Source: Lampris incognitus (lineage: Eukaryota > Chordata > Actinopteri > Lampriformes > Lampridae). From it: DNA of 64,000 nucleotides. The position numbers and the translations under genes are program-made. Positions 32,374 to 42,973 of the stretch are shown here, in pieces. The notes under the pieces were generated by a model, which was given only the letters and a program-made list of their open reading frames with translations, did not search any database and had not been told where the DNA came from. Each line of letters starts with the position of its first letter. Position 1 is the first letter of the stretch. Location of the stretch: the NCBI RefSeq assembly GCF_029633865.1, contig NC_079213.1:112244053-112308052 (forward strand), read 5' to 3'.

Positions 32374-33348
32374 CAGTGGTCCTCAACCTTTTTGGGGTCC
32401 TGGACCCCCTGCGTATTTCTGATCTACCCTGAGGACCCCTCCACCTGATCTTGGGGGAGGGGGGCTGCAATTTGATAGAAACAGTAGAAACTGCATTTTA
32501 AATTGCATTATAGCATTTATTCACTCTTTGGGGCAAAAATAAGAGCTTTCAGTTGTAACTTAGATATAGTTAACAAAACAGAATTCTTATGCAGTAACTT
32601 TCAGATATATGTAACAAAACAGAATATGTATTCAGTAACTTTCAGATATATGTAACAACACAGAATATGTATTCAGTAACTTTCAGATATATGTAACAAC
32701 ACAGAATATGTATTCAGTAACTTTCAGATATATGTAACAAAACAGAATATGTATTCAGTAACTTTCAGATATATGTAACAAAACAGAATATGTATTCAGT
32801 AACTTTCAGATATATGTAACAAAACAGAATATGTATTCAGTAACTTTCAGATATATGTAACAACACAGAATATGTATTCAGTAACTTTCAGATATATGTA
32901 ACAAAACAGAATATGTATTAAGTAACTTTCAGATATATGTAAAAAAACAGAATATGTATTCAGTAACTTTCAGATATATGTAACAAAACAGAATATGTAT
33001 TCAGTAACTTTCAGATATATGTAACAAAACAGAATATGTATTCAGTAACTTTCAGATATATGTAACAACAGAATTTTTATGCAGTAACTTTTAACAATGC
33101 AAACGGGAGCGAGATCTCTTATTAAAATACAATAAATTACACTTGTGAAACAGATGTAGTTAAAGAAAAGAGTCCTGTCCCCCATTATAGTTTAGGTAGA
33201 TAAAGGTCTCAGTCACATTCGAGTAAAATAATCCTATTTCTATAAATGTCATAGGATCTTTTTTTTAAAGATATTTTATTTTCACGGACCCCTTGCAATT
33301 ACACCACGGACCACTAGGGGTCCGCGGACCCTCGGTTGAGAAACAAAG
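32374..33348 (+). mobile_element. hAT-like element carrying a 41-bp minisatellite, copy 2
   Basis: Same termini (cagtggtcctcaacc and ggttgagaaacaaag) and body as 26233-27042. Its 41-bp tandem repeat is longer, about 12 units at 32570-33090, so repeat number changed between copies. Confidence 0.8.
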
Positions 33349-33469
33349 ATAGGGCAAAGTTCTGAGTCTCATCACCAGCCAGTCAGACTAGCTTGGTCTA
33401 GTCAGAAAGGCACGAAGCGAGGAAGCCTCTTGGATGAGAGGCGAAAGGTCTTCACGGATAAATACTGTA

Positions 33470-33610
33470 GCGAATTCGGGGGACAACGCAACCACAGGAA
33501 GTGCCGCGGCCGGGACGCGAACCCGTACCGCCCGCACCGCAGGAGGCATCGCTAACCGCTAGATTAAAGGGTCAGACCCGCCAGCCAGCGGGTCTACTTA
33601 TCCATGCACG
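33470..33610 (-). mobile_element. tRNA-like SINE-type repeat, copy 3
   Basis: Minus strand: a hairpin leader (agacccgctggctggcgggt), A-box-like tctagcggttagcgatg and B-box-like gggttcgcgtcccgg, ending gaattcgctacag. Same family as 27245-27420. Confidence 0.55.
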
Positions 33611-33748
33611 TTACAATACCAAGTCCAAGTCCAGTTCAGCTACTTTGGATAACCATGACCTGGATGAATGAGAACATTCACAGACACCTTATAGCGAATG
33701 CTACGATAACAGAAACAAATATTGGCGCCATAACATAAAAAGAAACAA

Positions 33749-33814
33749 GAGAACGGTTCAGGAGCAGGCGCGTCATTCGTACAGTGGTCACGCTAACCGC
33801 TCCTGTATCGTTCT
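33749..33814 (-). pseudogene. U6: Decayed U6 snRNA
   Basis: The minus strand aligns with U6 from GAACGATACAG through TTAGC, ATGAC and CGC to TGAAnCGTTC. The 5' stem-loop and the AUAUACUAAAA region are missing. The ACAGAGA box is ACAGGAG, and more than ten other positions differ, mostly transitions. It sits below a TATA box now separated from its PSE and SPH elements by the LINE at 33852. Judged a dead U6. Confidence 0.7.
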
Positions 33815-33851
33815 AGTGCTACCATACGCCAGGCCGCTATATATAGAGAGT

Positions 33852-34757
33852 CTACTACTTTCGGCTGCTCCCGTTAGGGGTCGCCACAGCGGATCATCCG
33901 TTTCCATTTCTTCCTGTCTTCTGCGTCTTCCTCTGTCACATCAGCCACCTGCATGTCTTCCCTCACCACATCCATAAACCTCCTCTTTGGCCTTCCTCTT
34001 CTCCTCTTCCCTGGCAGCTCCATATTCAGCATCCTTCTCCCAATATACTCAGCATCTCTCCTCCACACATGTCCAAGCCATCTCAATCTTGCCTCTCTTG
34101 CTTTGTCTCCAAACCGTCCAACCTGAGCGGTCCCTCTAATATAATCGTTCCTAATCCTGTCCTTCTTCGTTACTCCCAGTGAAAATCTTAGCATCTTCAA
34201 CTCTGCCACCTCCAGCTCCGCCTCCTGTCTTTTCGTCAGTGCCACTGTCTCCAAACCATATAACATAGCTGGTCTCACAACCATCTTGTAAACTTTCCCT
34301 TTAACTCTTGCTGGTACCCTTCTGTCGCAAATCACTCCTGACACACTTCTCCACCCACTCCAACCTGCCTGCACTCTCTTTTTCACCTCTCTACTGCACT
34401 CCCCGTTACTTTGGACAGTTGACCCCAAGTATTTAAACTCAGATGCCTTTGTCACCTCCACTCCTTGCATCCTGACCATTCCACTGTCCTCTCTCTCATT
34501 CACGCATAGGTATTCCGTCTTGCTCCTACTGACTTTCATTCCTCTTCTCTCTAGTGCATACCTCCACCTCTCCAGGCTCTCCTCGACCTGCACCCTACTC
34601 TCGCTACAGATCACAATGTCATCCGCGAACAGTCTTATTTATGATCCGCATGTTTGATTTGGCAAAGATTTTACACCGGATGCCCTTCCTGACGCAACCC
34701 TCCCCATTTGTCCGGGCTTGGGACCGGCACTAAGGATGCACAAGCAGTGGCTGGGTT
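33852..34757 (-). mobile_element. RTE-like LINE, internally deleted, with 16-bp target duplication
   Basis: Flanked by gctatatatagagagt at 33836-33851 and 34758-34773, a perfect 16-bp duplication that is itself a TATA box. On the minus strand the element starts with a 5' region (ggaagggcatccggtg, gccaaatcaaacatgcgg), then jumps near 34635 straight to the RT motif FADDIV. The frame is then open for 246 codons from 34614 (VPARVKGKVYKMVVRP, LRWLGHVWRRDAEY) to the 3' end (gggagcagccgaaagtagtag). The first half of the protein is lost by internal deletion. Confidence 0.85.
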
Positions 34758-34773
34758 GCTATATATAGAGAGT

Positions 34774-34965
34774 ACACTTTCCAAAGAACTCCCATAAGAG
34801 TGTCGACTTTTTAAAAGTTCAACATAACATAACGCTCTTAACACAGGACGCAGCAAATGGGATTCGGATTGGATTTAAAATGTTTGTCGTGATTTTAAAC
34901 GTATTTGTCAACAAGCTTTTTTCTGCGAGAGAAAGCCGCGAAGGACTCTGGGAGTTATTGCGTCA
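34774..34965 (-). promoter_or_regulatory. Displaced U6-type upstream promoter
   Basis: Minus strand: a PSE-like block (ACACTCTTATGGGAGTTCT at about 34785-34803) and an SPH/ZNF143-type core (AACTCCCAGAGTCC at about 34942-34956). Before the LINE landed these sat at normal distance from the TATA box and U6-like gene at 33749-33851. They are now about 0.9 kb further away, next to the duplicated TATA copy at 34758-34773. Confidence 0.7.
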
Positions 34966-34984
34966 GTTTGCGGCAGCTCTCCAC

Positions 34985-35145
34985 GAGGACATGACGACCG
35001 TAGGTGTATTGGTGAAAACGCTTGCGTCCGATCAGAACAGCGTACAGCTCGTTCTCTGTTTGTGCGTAACTGACTTCACTGTCATTTAGCGATGTGGATG
35101 CGTATCCGATGGGCTTTTCTTCCGGTAGCAGGCCCTGTGTTCGAC
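34985..35145 (-). mobile_element. Ty3/Gypsy fossil, RNase H-type fragment
   Basis: A short minus-strand stretch resembles the RNase H region of a Ty3/Gypsy polymerase (EEKPIGYAS and SYAQTENELYAVL). It is a small fragment without terminal repeats or other domains; clearly an old broken copy. Confidence 0.65.
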
Positions 35146-35325
35146 TTCCGTGGGAGCCAATGGGAGCCGAGCTCCCATGGAGGAGGCATTAGCTCCCTTG
35201 AAAGCTGTAAAACTCGAGATCTGTGTGGGGGGGGGTCTCTAACATATTTTAAAAAAACATTATATAATGTATCTTTCAATGTTGTTAGTGTAAGGTAGTA
35301 ATGTAAATCCGCCACAGGGTGGCAC

Positions 35326-35662
35326 TGTTACGCTGTATGTTCCCCTGGGAATGCCGCAAATGGCGATGTTTGTCCCTCTTGCAACACCGTACCCCTAAGT
35401 CTTGTCCCGGGCAAAAGGCTACGTTGATCACATGTTATTTTTGGTTCTTCTGCCGGAAGCTGTGAGTATGATGAGGCCAGCGGCCAGCTAATTGATGAGA
35501 GGTGAAGTGTAAGCGAGTGCCAATAAAGTGTCCAGGTCTCAGCCACGATCCCAAGCCTCCGCCTCCTTCCTTTTCCACGCAAACATCATACTACAACAAA
35601 CACAACGCAGAGTCCCAGGGCGTGTAGGGAGACGACGGCCGAACGCAAAGTGCGGGTTACAT
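35326..35662 (+). mobile_element. Possible solo LTR
   Basis: Starts tgttacgctg, ends gggttaca and holds an aataaa signal about 200 bp in, the general build of an LTR. No second copy or flanking duplication was confirmed, so the call is tentative. Confidence 0.35.
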
Positions 35663-35921
35663 TAGTATTCCTTATGTCAGTGAAATAAATTGTTTTAAAT
35701 AAATATGTTTTCGAAAAGAACTACGCACCATTATTCGTCCGTGAATAGGACATTTGGCTGCACTTCACCGCCGAGACGCTGTGGGGCGCTGTAGGCTAGC
35801 CTAAAGCAACCTTGGTTTTGGGAGACTCGGTATGCTTGAAACGTTGACAGGGGCGCCAAGGTGCGGAGAAGGAGCGTTATTAATGTTGTCTTGATATTGT
35901 CTTAGCTAGTCACATCGGGTA

Positions 35922-36410
35922 ATGTGCAGTATTGTTCGCCATGCCTCCTCCTCGGCCGCCAAGAAGACAGCTCGCTGCAGCTGCTGGACTCTGGTTTTAA
36001 CAGCTCAAAAGCTAAAAAAGTTGCTGATTCAGAAAAAGTCAGCGACGTTAGCGTTAGCTAGCTCGGCTGCTGCTGCTAGCAACATTCCTGAAGAGGACTC
36101 CACCACCACTAACGTTAACGAGGTAAGGCTTGATCAAGTCTTTTTGCATTGTCTACAGAAAAGCATGGCTAGCTAACACTCTCTCAGGTTAATTTGGAAT
36201 TTCCCGTTTAGTTAGCAGTGTTTAGTATACGCTAATGTGCGTGTATGTAAACTAACGTTATGCCTTCCTATAGGTTCGCCTGGGCTCTAATGTTGGTACG
36301 ACTACTACCGTCGGGAGTGGGACCACAGATGGACACGCTGGACTTCCGGGTCCCTGGCCACCGCTGCCTGTGCCATGCGTTTGCCATTTACGTGTGTGAG
36401 TGAGTGTTAG
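35922..36410 (+). other. Possible exon pair, unrecognised
   Basis: A frame from 35922 rich in Ala, Ser and Lys ends at a good donor (aacgaggtaagg, about 36122). It can join in phase to a segment after ttcctatag (about 36274) reading VRLGSNVGTTTTVGSG and then a stop. Could be the start of a host or transposon gene, or chance. 36411-36700 shows nothing. Confidence 0.25.
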
Positions 36411-36699
36411 TGATCTCCACTCTCGAAGTAAGCAACTAATTATCCTTGATTTTAACATGGCAACTGTTTGTTGTTTTGTTTTGGGTAAAATAAACATATT
36501 GTTATATATTTTATATATAATAGGCCTATATAATATCCAGTTATTACTGTAATAAAAAAAAAGTCCCATCGCTGTGTGGGAATGAATTGAGTGCATGCGT
36601 ACATTTTTTTTGCCCTGTTTTTGGAGACCCCCACGAAGCTGAGTTTATAATTCGAACCCTGCATATGGGCCACGGAAAACAGTCTTCAGACCTGCCCTC

Positions 36700-38470
36700 C
36701 TTGCTTGCTCAACTTTCGGCCAAACAGCTTGCCGTGCCTCCCCGTCTTCTTTGGTGAGATCTTCTGCGAAGCGGACGTTGAGATTCTTGCAGGCCACCAC
36801 ATTCCAGCTAAAGGCAAAATCATGTTGACATGTCAGTACAAAGATAAAACGTATGATGTGGAGTTTGAAGTCATAAAGAACAATGCACCTGCAATTCTAG
36901 GAGGAGAGGCATGTGAAGAAATGGGGCTTGTCAAAAGACTGCATGCGCTTAAAACAGAGAGTGACATTCTAAGTGAATATGAGGATTTATTCACTGGATT
37001 AGGTTGCATACCGGGAGTATACCACATTGAGACAAATCCAGATGTCACTCCAGTAGTTCATGCTCCCAGGAAAGTGCCTGTCGCCCTAAAAGACAAAGTT
37101 GAAACAGAGCTGAAAAGAATGGAAAACTTGGGTGTGATAACCAAACAGACAGAGCCTACAGATTGGGTGAATAGTATGGTGACTGTAACAAATCCTAACA
37201 AAGTTCGGATCTGCATCGACCCAAAGGACCTGAATACAGCCATCAAAAGAGAACATTATCCGCTGCGCACAATAGAAGAAGTGGTAGCTGAAATGCCAAA
37301 TGCCAGATTCTTTTCAGTTGTAGATGCTAACCACGGATTTTGGCAAATCCAACTGGATGAAGAAAGCTCTCACCTATGTACGTTCAACACACCATTTGGG
37401 AGATACAGGTTTAAAAGACTTCCATTTGGTATATCGTCAGCACCTGAAGTGTTCCAGAGGTGCATAGCCAGACATCTAGAAGGGCTAGAGGGTGTAGTCA
37501 GTGTAATAGATGACATCCTGGTCTGGGGAGAGAGCATAGAGCAGCATGATCGTCGTTTGAGGCAACTGCTGGACCGCCTGAGAAGCATCAATCTGAAACT
37601 GAACAAAAGTAAGTGTAAGATAAGGATGACAGAAATCAGTTACATTGGTCATGTGCTCAGTGAGAAAGGACTCAAGTAAAAAGGTCAGAGCCATACAAAA
37701 CATGCCTGCACCAGAGGACAAAGCCGCCCTCCAGAGGTTCACTCAGACTTGAGTGCTCCTCTGAGGAAGTTGGAAGGAAATGTGGAATGGCATTGGGGGT
37801 CAGAGCAACAACAGAGTTTTGACAAACTAAAAGCTCTCGTCAGCCAAGCACCAGTACTCAAGTACTATGATGTCAGCCAGCCGGTTACCTTGTCTGTTGA
37901 TGCAAGCTCTGAGGGTCTGGGAGCAGTGCTACTTCAAGATGGGCAGCCAGTAGCATATGGCTCCAGGGCATTAACTGACTGTCAAAAACGATATGCACAA
38001 ATCGAAAAAGAATTGCTTGCAATCGTGTTCGGCTGTGAAAAATTCCATCAGTATCTATATGAAAGACATGTGCATGTAGAAAGTGATCACAAGCCACTGG
38101 AAGTGATATTCAAAAAATCGCTCCTCAGCGCGCCAGCCAGACTACAAAGAATGCTCATGAGACTACAAAAGTACAGTCTTGAGGTCAAGTACAAGCCAGG
38201 CAAGGAGATGCATATTGCTGATGCTCTAAGCAGAGTATTTCTAAAAGAGCACCATGAGAAACTCATTGATGATGAGCTGGAAGTCAACTTTGTAAATCAC
38301 CAACTCCCAGTATCAGAGGAAAAGTTGCAGGAGTTCAAAGAAGCAGCAAAAGAGGACGCTGAGTTGATACTGGTTGCAAATGCAATTCAGAGAGGATGGC
38401 CAGATAAACAGAGACATCTTCCAGACAAAATCAAACTGTCACGTATCGGGAAAGAACCCAAAAGCAGACG
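36700..38470 (+). mobile_element. Ty3/Gypsy retrotransposon fossil (pol fragment)
   Basis: The region encodes, in order, a retropepsin-like end, reverse transcriptase (RICIDPKDLN, FGRYRFKRLPFG, the active-site VIDDILVWG) and RNase H (SVDASSEGLGAVLLQDGQPV, SDHKPLEVI). Motif style is close to the Mag-like branch. No gag, integrase or own LTRs are seen, and the pol region is broken in about one or two places. Moderately old. At its right side another LTR element joins. Confidence 0.88.
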
Positions 38471-39085
38471 GGACAACAAGGTAAGGGAAGAATCCAGTCT
38501 TTATTGAAGTGACCGATCTCGGGGGTAGAGCAGGAGGTGGCTCTGTGGCAGGTAGGCAGGCAGGCAGAAGTCCATGAATGGCGACGTTCCGGTGAAGACT
38601 GGTCCAGAGTGGAGGCCTTTTAAGGGTGAGGGCGATTGCTTGATGGCCAGCTGGCGTGCCGGGGTGAAGGAGAGGGCAGCAGGTGTCAGCTGGTGTAGCA
38701 CGTGTCAGCTGGTGTGCCGGGGTGAAGGGGGGGCAGCAGGTGTCAGCTGGCGTAGCAGGTGTCAAGGGTGATCGCTTTGATGTCAAGGGCGAGAGGCTGT
38801 GACAGTACCCCCCCTCCGAGGGGCGCCACCGGGCGACCTACTAGGCCCGTCAGGGTGCGTCCTGTGGAAGTCCCGGATGAGGTTCGCGTCCAGGACAAGG
38901 CGACGAGGGACCCAACACCTCTCCTCCGGGCCATATCCCTCCCAGTCCACGAGATACTGCAGGCCGCGAGCGCGGCAACGAGAGTCCAGGAGACGACGAA
39001 CGGTGTAAGCTGGATGATCGTTGATCATACGAGGAGGTGGGGGCGCCTTGTGGCGCAGTACACCGCGTATCGAATCCCGCACCGG
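38470..39085 (-). mobile_element. Chromovirus-type Ty3/Gypsy fossil: LTR plus chromodomain end
   Basis: On the minus strand, 39085-38815 encodes the C-terminal chromodomain of an integrase ([20 protein letters not shown], then [13 protein letters not shown]). Next come a polypurine tract (ggaggggggg) and an LTR-like stretch starting tgtcacagcc, with an aataaa signal near its end at about 38500. Only this tail of the element is present. It lies across the end of the preceding Gypsy fossil. Confidence 0.75.
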
Positions 39086-39239
39086 GCAAGAAAATAACCG
39101 GTTACACTACCACAGAGCGCTAGCTAGCGAATCAGCCGGACACATTTGTTGCACAGTTCTGGCAACAAACAGCTTTGTAAAGCAAATACCCTCCGTAGAT
39201 GTGTTATTGTGCACGCCGTCATCTTGTAATTGTTCCAGT

Positions 39240-39391
39240 AAGTTTAACGTAATGGCGCTTCCCCTGTAGAACCGCATGGAGGAGGAAAATAGAGCCGACT
39301 TGTCTCCTCGTCTGCGACCGAACAGGTGGAAGGCGTGGGAGCTGAACTACGTCTCTGCGGAGGAGGAATACCAGCGGATAACGCTGATGTG
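39240..39391 (+). other. Exon-like segment, unrecognised
   Basis: After an acceptor-like cttcccctgtag (about 39258-39269) a frame reads NRMEEENRADLSPRLRPNRW then AWELNYVSAEEEYQRITLM and a stop. Charged, single exon, no partner found. It could be a last exon of a lost gene. Confidence 0.25.
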
Positions 39392-39484
39392 ACCAACTCT
39401 GTCACATAAACACCGGGCACCATTTAAATCACCACGTGCTGAACTAACACGTGATCGTTGAGGACAAATCAACGGTAGTCAGCG

Positions 39485-40150
39485 TCCATCCGTCCATCAT
39501 GCAAGCCGCTACCCTGTTGTCAGGGTCGCGGGGATGCTGGAGCCTTGTAGAACCTGATAATGTAATAAATCCCCGACAATGTAATAACCCTGATAATGTA
39601 ATAACCCTGATAATTTAATAAATCTCCGACAATGTAATAACCCTGATAATGTAATAACCCTGATAATGTAATAAATCCCCGACAATGTAATAACCCTGAT
39701 AATGTAATAACCCTGATAATGTTATAGCCCTGATAATGTAATAAAAAATGCACTCATGCACGTCCAACTTTGACCTGTCGGTGGCGCTAGACCTCTCGAG
39801 CTTGCGTTGCTTAAACAATATTGCCACTTGAATCCATTTATGGGTGGGCTGCTGTTAAATTATTACAATATTGGGGAATTATTACATTATCAGGACCAGG
39901 GAAATGAAGGCAATAACGTCCCGTTAATGTAACACATTATTGCATTATTGGTAAAAAGTTTATTACATTATTGGGAAATGCACTTTATTACATTATTAAG
40001 AAGTTATTACATTATCAGGTTTTATTGCATTTTCAACGGACTCAAGAGCAGGTTTTTATTACATTATCGGGGTTATTACATTAGTGGGAATTTATTACAT
40101 TATCAGGTTCTACAAGCCTGTCCCAGCAGCCGTTGGGCGGCACTTCTCAT
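39485..40150 (-). mobile_element. SINE/L2-type tail split by a foldback element
   Basis: 39485-39545 (catccatccgtccat, cagggtcgcggggatgctgg) and 40115-40150 (cctgtcccagcagccgttgg) are the two halves of one minus-strand SINE tail. The foldback element at 39546-40114 sits between them, which fixes its insertion site exactly. Confidence 0.75.
39546..40114. mobile_element. Foldback element with 5-bp target duplication, copy 1
   Basis: Begins tgtagaacctgataatgtaa and ends with its complement, and is flanked by agcct at 39541-39545 and 40115-40119. The arms are built of tandem words like tgataatgtaataaccc, and the centre (about 39750-39850) is unique. No ORF of note. Related in plan to 59512-59863. 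Confidence 0.85.
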
Positions 40151-40272
40151 AGGCAATCCTACCGTCTGAGATTACACGGTGCAGGGCACACAACTCGCCA
40201 CTAGAGGTCTCTATCACACGGTTATAGCCAACGTTATGTTCACTGAAAAAACATAGTAGATATAAAATCGAG

Positions 40273-40321
40273 AAAATAAGGAACGCTTCACGAATTTGCG
40301 TGTCATCCTTGCGCAGGGGCC

Positions 40322-40361
<40 letters not shown>

Positions 40362-40377
40362 ATTGCCGAAGCAATAC
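40273..40377 (-). ncRNA. U6: U6 spliceosomal snRNA, copy 4 (dispersed)
   Basis: The same 105-nt U6 as in the array, including the AU-rich 5' stem and the TTTT end (40276-40273), but with clearly different flanks. Its conservation against diverged surroundings argues that this copy is under selection or recently converted. The promoter is complete. Confidence 0.96.
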
Positions 40378-40606
40378 GACTGATAGAGGCGTCTGGCAGC
40401 TATATATAGAGCGCATTCCGCATAGGAATCCCCATTATGGTGTTCAATCTATAATAGTATTTAGAAAACACAGCCCAGTCAACTTAACGCGTACTAAATA
40501 GGATCTGTATCGGTTTTAAAATGTTTACGATGATTTAAAACTTGTTTGCTGCAGCACTTTTTCTGCGCGAGACAGCCGTGAAGAACTCTGGGAGTTGTTG
40601 CGTCAT
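40378..40606 (-). promoter_or_regulatory. U6 type-3 Pol III promoter, copy 4
   Basis: TATA (tatatata, 40401-40408) at -24 to -31. PSE-like ACACCATAATGGGGATTCC (minus strand, 40425-40443) at -48 to -66. SPH/ZNF143-type core (AACTCCCAGAGTTC) at about 40584-40597. The spacings equal the array promoters although the sequence between has drifted, which marks these three blocks as the conserved parts. Confidence 0.9.
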
Positions 40607-41807
40607 TCAGCCGGGATTGGTGTGTGGCGGCGAGGAGACACGACGATTGGATAAACCCGCTCTCACGAGGAACAGGGAGGTAGACCGTATACAGACGTCT
40701 GTTCCAATGTTTCCAGAAACAAGAGGAGTAGCTGCTGTCACTTTGTATCGGCTGCGTTAACGGCGTTATCGTTACATTCTTGCAATCAGTTAATCCGCAC
40801 GTGCGTTTGCCCATACACCTCCTATTGTGAGCGTAATGTCGAAGTGAATAACACAACCAGGTTTCTGACGCTAGTAAACAATGATGAGGTGTCGTCAGTA
40901 GCAGTAGTAAATACCTAGTAATACTTTATTGATCCCACAAATCCCGAGGTTTGATAATATATGAACGGCTACAATAACACAGAAATGAGAAGGAGGCCTC
41001 TGTAAAATCAGGAGCCAAACCGTGCACCTTACGCATGCGATGATGAAGACAAAGACTATGACAAATATGAGGTTAAATGTCAGTTATCGACATAAACTGA
41101 GAGGTCAAACAATCCTGTGTTGTTTAGATATTAAAAGCTGCTCATCTTTGAGTGAAGTGGTTTTTATACCTTCACTAAATCTACTCCTGTATTGTCACAA
41201 TGTGTGTGTGGTGTGTGTCTGTGTGGGAGTCTACAAAGGGCTAAACTAAAGCACTTGGGGCCTTGATTCTTTTTGGAGGTTATCGGGGATGATCAGGGGC
41301 ACCTATAAAAAAGTAGCAGAAAATTAAAATTATGCATCATTAATTATGCATAGATATGCAAAATATGCATTTTTCTAAAAATGGCTAAAAACCACTTTTC
41401 TCGGCATTTCAGATGATTCTGGGCATCTTTGATTTTTTTCACCTGTAAATTTTTTTTTCTGGGACTTAGAAATGTTTTGGCATTATGCAAAATAAGTGCA
41501 TTTTTGCAAAAATGCACTTACGATCCTCATTTTTTTTTGGAGGTGGTAGGTATTGTTCCAGAGAGGACCAGAAAAATAGCAGAAAATTAAAATGATTATG
41601 CATAATTATGCAAAAATATGCATTTTCTAAAAATGGCTAAAACCACTTTTCTCGGCATTTCAGATGATTCTGAGCATTTGGGGGAAGGGAGCTGGAGGGG
41701 GGGAGGTTAGGGGCAGGGGGAAGGCGGTTAGCTGGCAGGATGAAGAGGAGGAGGGAGATTTAGACGGGTGGATAACCAAACCGCTACACTGTAGCGGGGT
41801 TCTTCTA

Positions 41808-41810
<3 letters not shown>

Positions 41811-41841
<31 letters not shown>

Positions 41842-41960
41842 TGATGATGATGATGATGAAAGGAAGAAGACGAAGAAATGAAAACTCAGAACTATTTGAA
41901 CGCGTTTTACATTTTTAAATATAACTAACTATATTAATAATAATAATAATAATAATAAAG
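41811..41960. repeat. TAA/TGA microsatellites
   Basis: (TAA)n then (TGA)n at about 41811-41858, and a second (TAA)n at 41935-41960. Confidence 0.9.
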
Positions 41961-41969
41961 GATAATAAT

Positions 41970-42100
41970 AAATCCATCCATTCATCCATTATCCAACCCG
42001 CTTATCCTGCTCTCAGGGTCACAGGGATGCTGCAGGCTATCGGGCGGCAGCGGGGAGACACCCTGGACAGGCCGCCAGACCATCACAGGGCGAATATCAA
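41970..42100 (-). mobile_element. SINE/L2-type tail fragment
   Basis: Minus-strand 3' tail of the common teleost SINE: atccatccattcatccatta, cttatcctgctctcagggtc, accctggacaggccgcca. The head is missing. 42101-42690 holds AT-rich sequence with no supported feature. Confidence 0.7.
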
Positions 42101-42696
42101 TTTGCGAAATATCCCCTGCACCTCTTACTGACCACTGTTGCATTAACTTATCGATAACACATATAATGCGGTTTGCCAGGGGGAAATAAAAAAAAAGGAT
42201 AACCGGAAATGTAATGCCAATCTTCTAAAATATGATGAATACTGTCATGGCATTAAATACCTTGTTCAAAAAGTCTTGCAGGATGACACCATATTATCAT
42301 ATACTCGGAAATGGGAAGTTTAAAATATAAAATATATTAAGATAAACGGCTTGGAAGAAGATCATATACATTCGATGAGCATCAACCCAATGTTAACAGA
42401 GAACGACAAAAATATACTACCTTCATTGCAACCCAAACTTAAGAGAAGCGAGGAAAGAAAAGCTCGAGGGAACTGATCAGGTCAAGATCTAAGTGGATTG
42501 AAGGGGAGGAAAAACTCTGCATCGTAGATTGGAAAAAATGGCAGGAGAGGAATTTTATCAAAACTTTTACAATTAATGGTACGGACAGCATAGACCCAAC
42601 ATTCATTGCAAAAGAAATAAATGCATTCTATCCAAATATATAGAGCTCATCCTTTTCTATAGCAGATTCCGAATTTTTCTTGAACAAAAATTAAAT

Positions 42697-42973
42697 ATGT
42701 CTCATCTCATCTCATCTCATCTCAAGTCATCTCATCTCATGTCATCTCATCTCATCTCATCTCATCTCATCTCATCTCATGTCATCTCAAGTCATCTCAT
42801 CTCATGTCATCTCAAGTCATCTCATGTCATCTCATGTCATGTCATCTCATCTCATCTCATCTCATCTCATGTCATGTCATCTCAAGTCATCTCATCTCAT
42901 GTCATCTCAAGTCATCTCATCTCATGTCATCTCAAGTCATCTCATCTCATCTCATCTCATCTCATCTCATCTC
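42697..42973. repeat. Pentamer satellite (ctcat/gtcat/agtcat)
   Basis: (ctcat)n with gtcat and aagtcat variants, at the 3' end of the minus-strand LINE that follows. Same arrangement as 15228-16025 but shorter and more uniform. Confidence 0.95.

Larger units (their letters stand above)
40250..41820. repeat. Diverged, LINE-free relic of a U6 array unit
   Basis: In the same order as in the array: U6 (40273-40377), its promoter, a short spacer, GT-rich text (about 41200), aaactaaag, and the AT-rich block (41262-41817) ending aaaccgctacactgtagcgg. No LINE lies between. Flanking sequence is well diverged from the array while U6 itself is unchanged. Confidence 0.8.

Noticed and set aside
42697-42973. 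CRISPR-like or regulatory repeat array
   Set aside because: A simple 5-bp satellite in a eukaryotic genome; no spacers of constant length.
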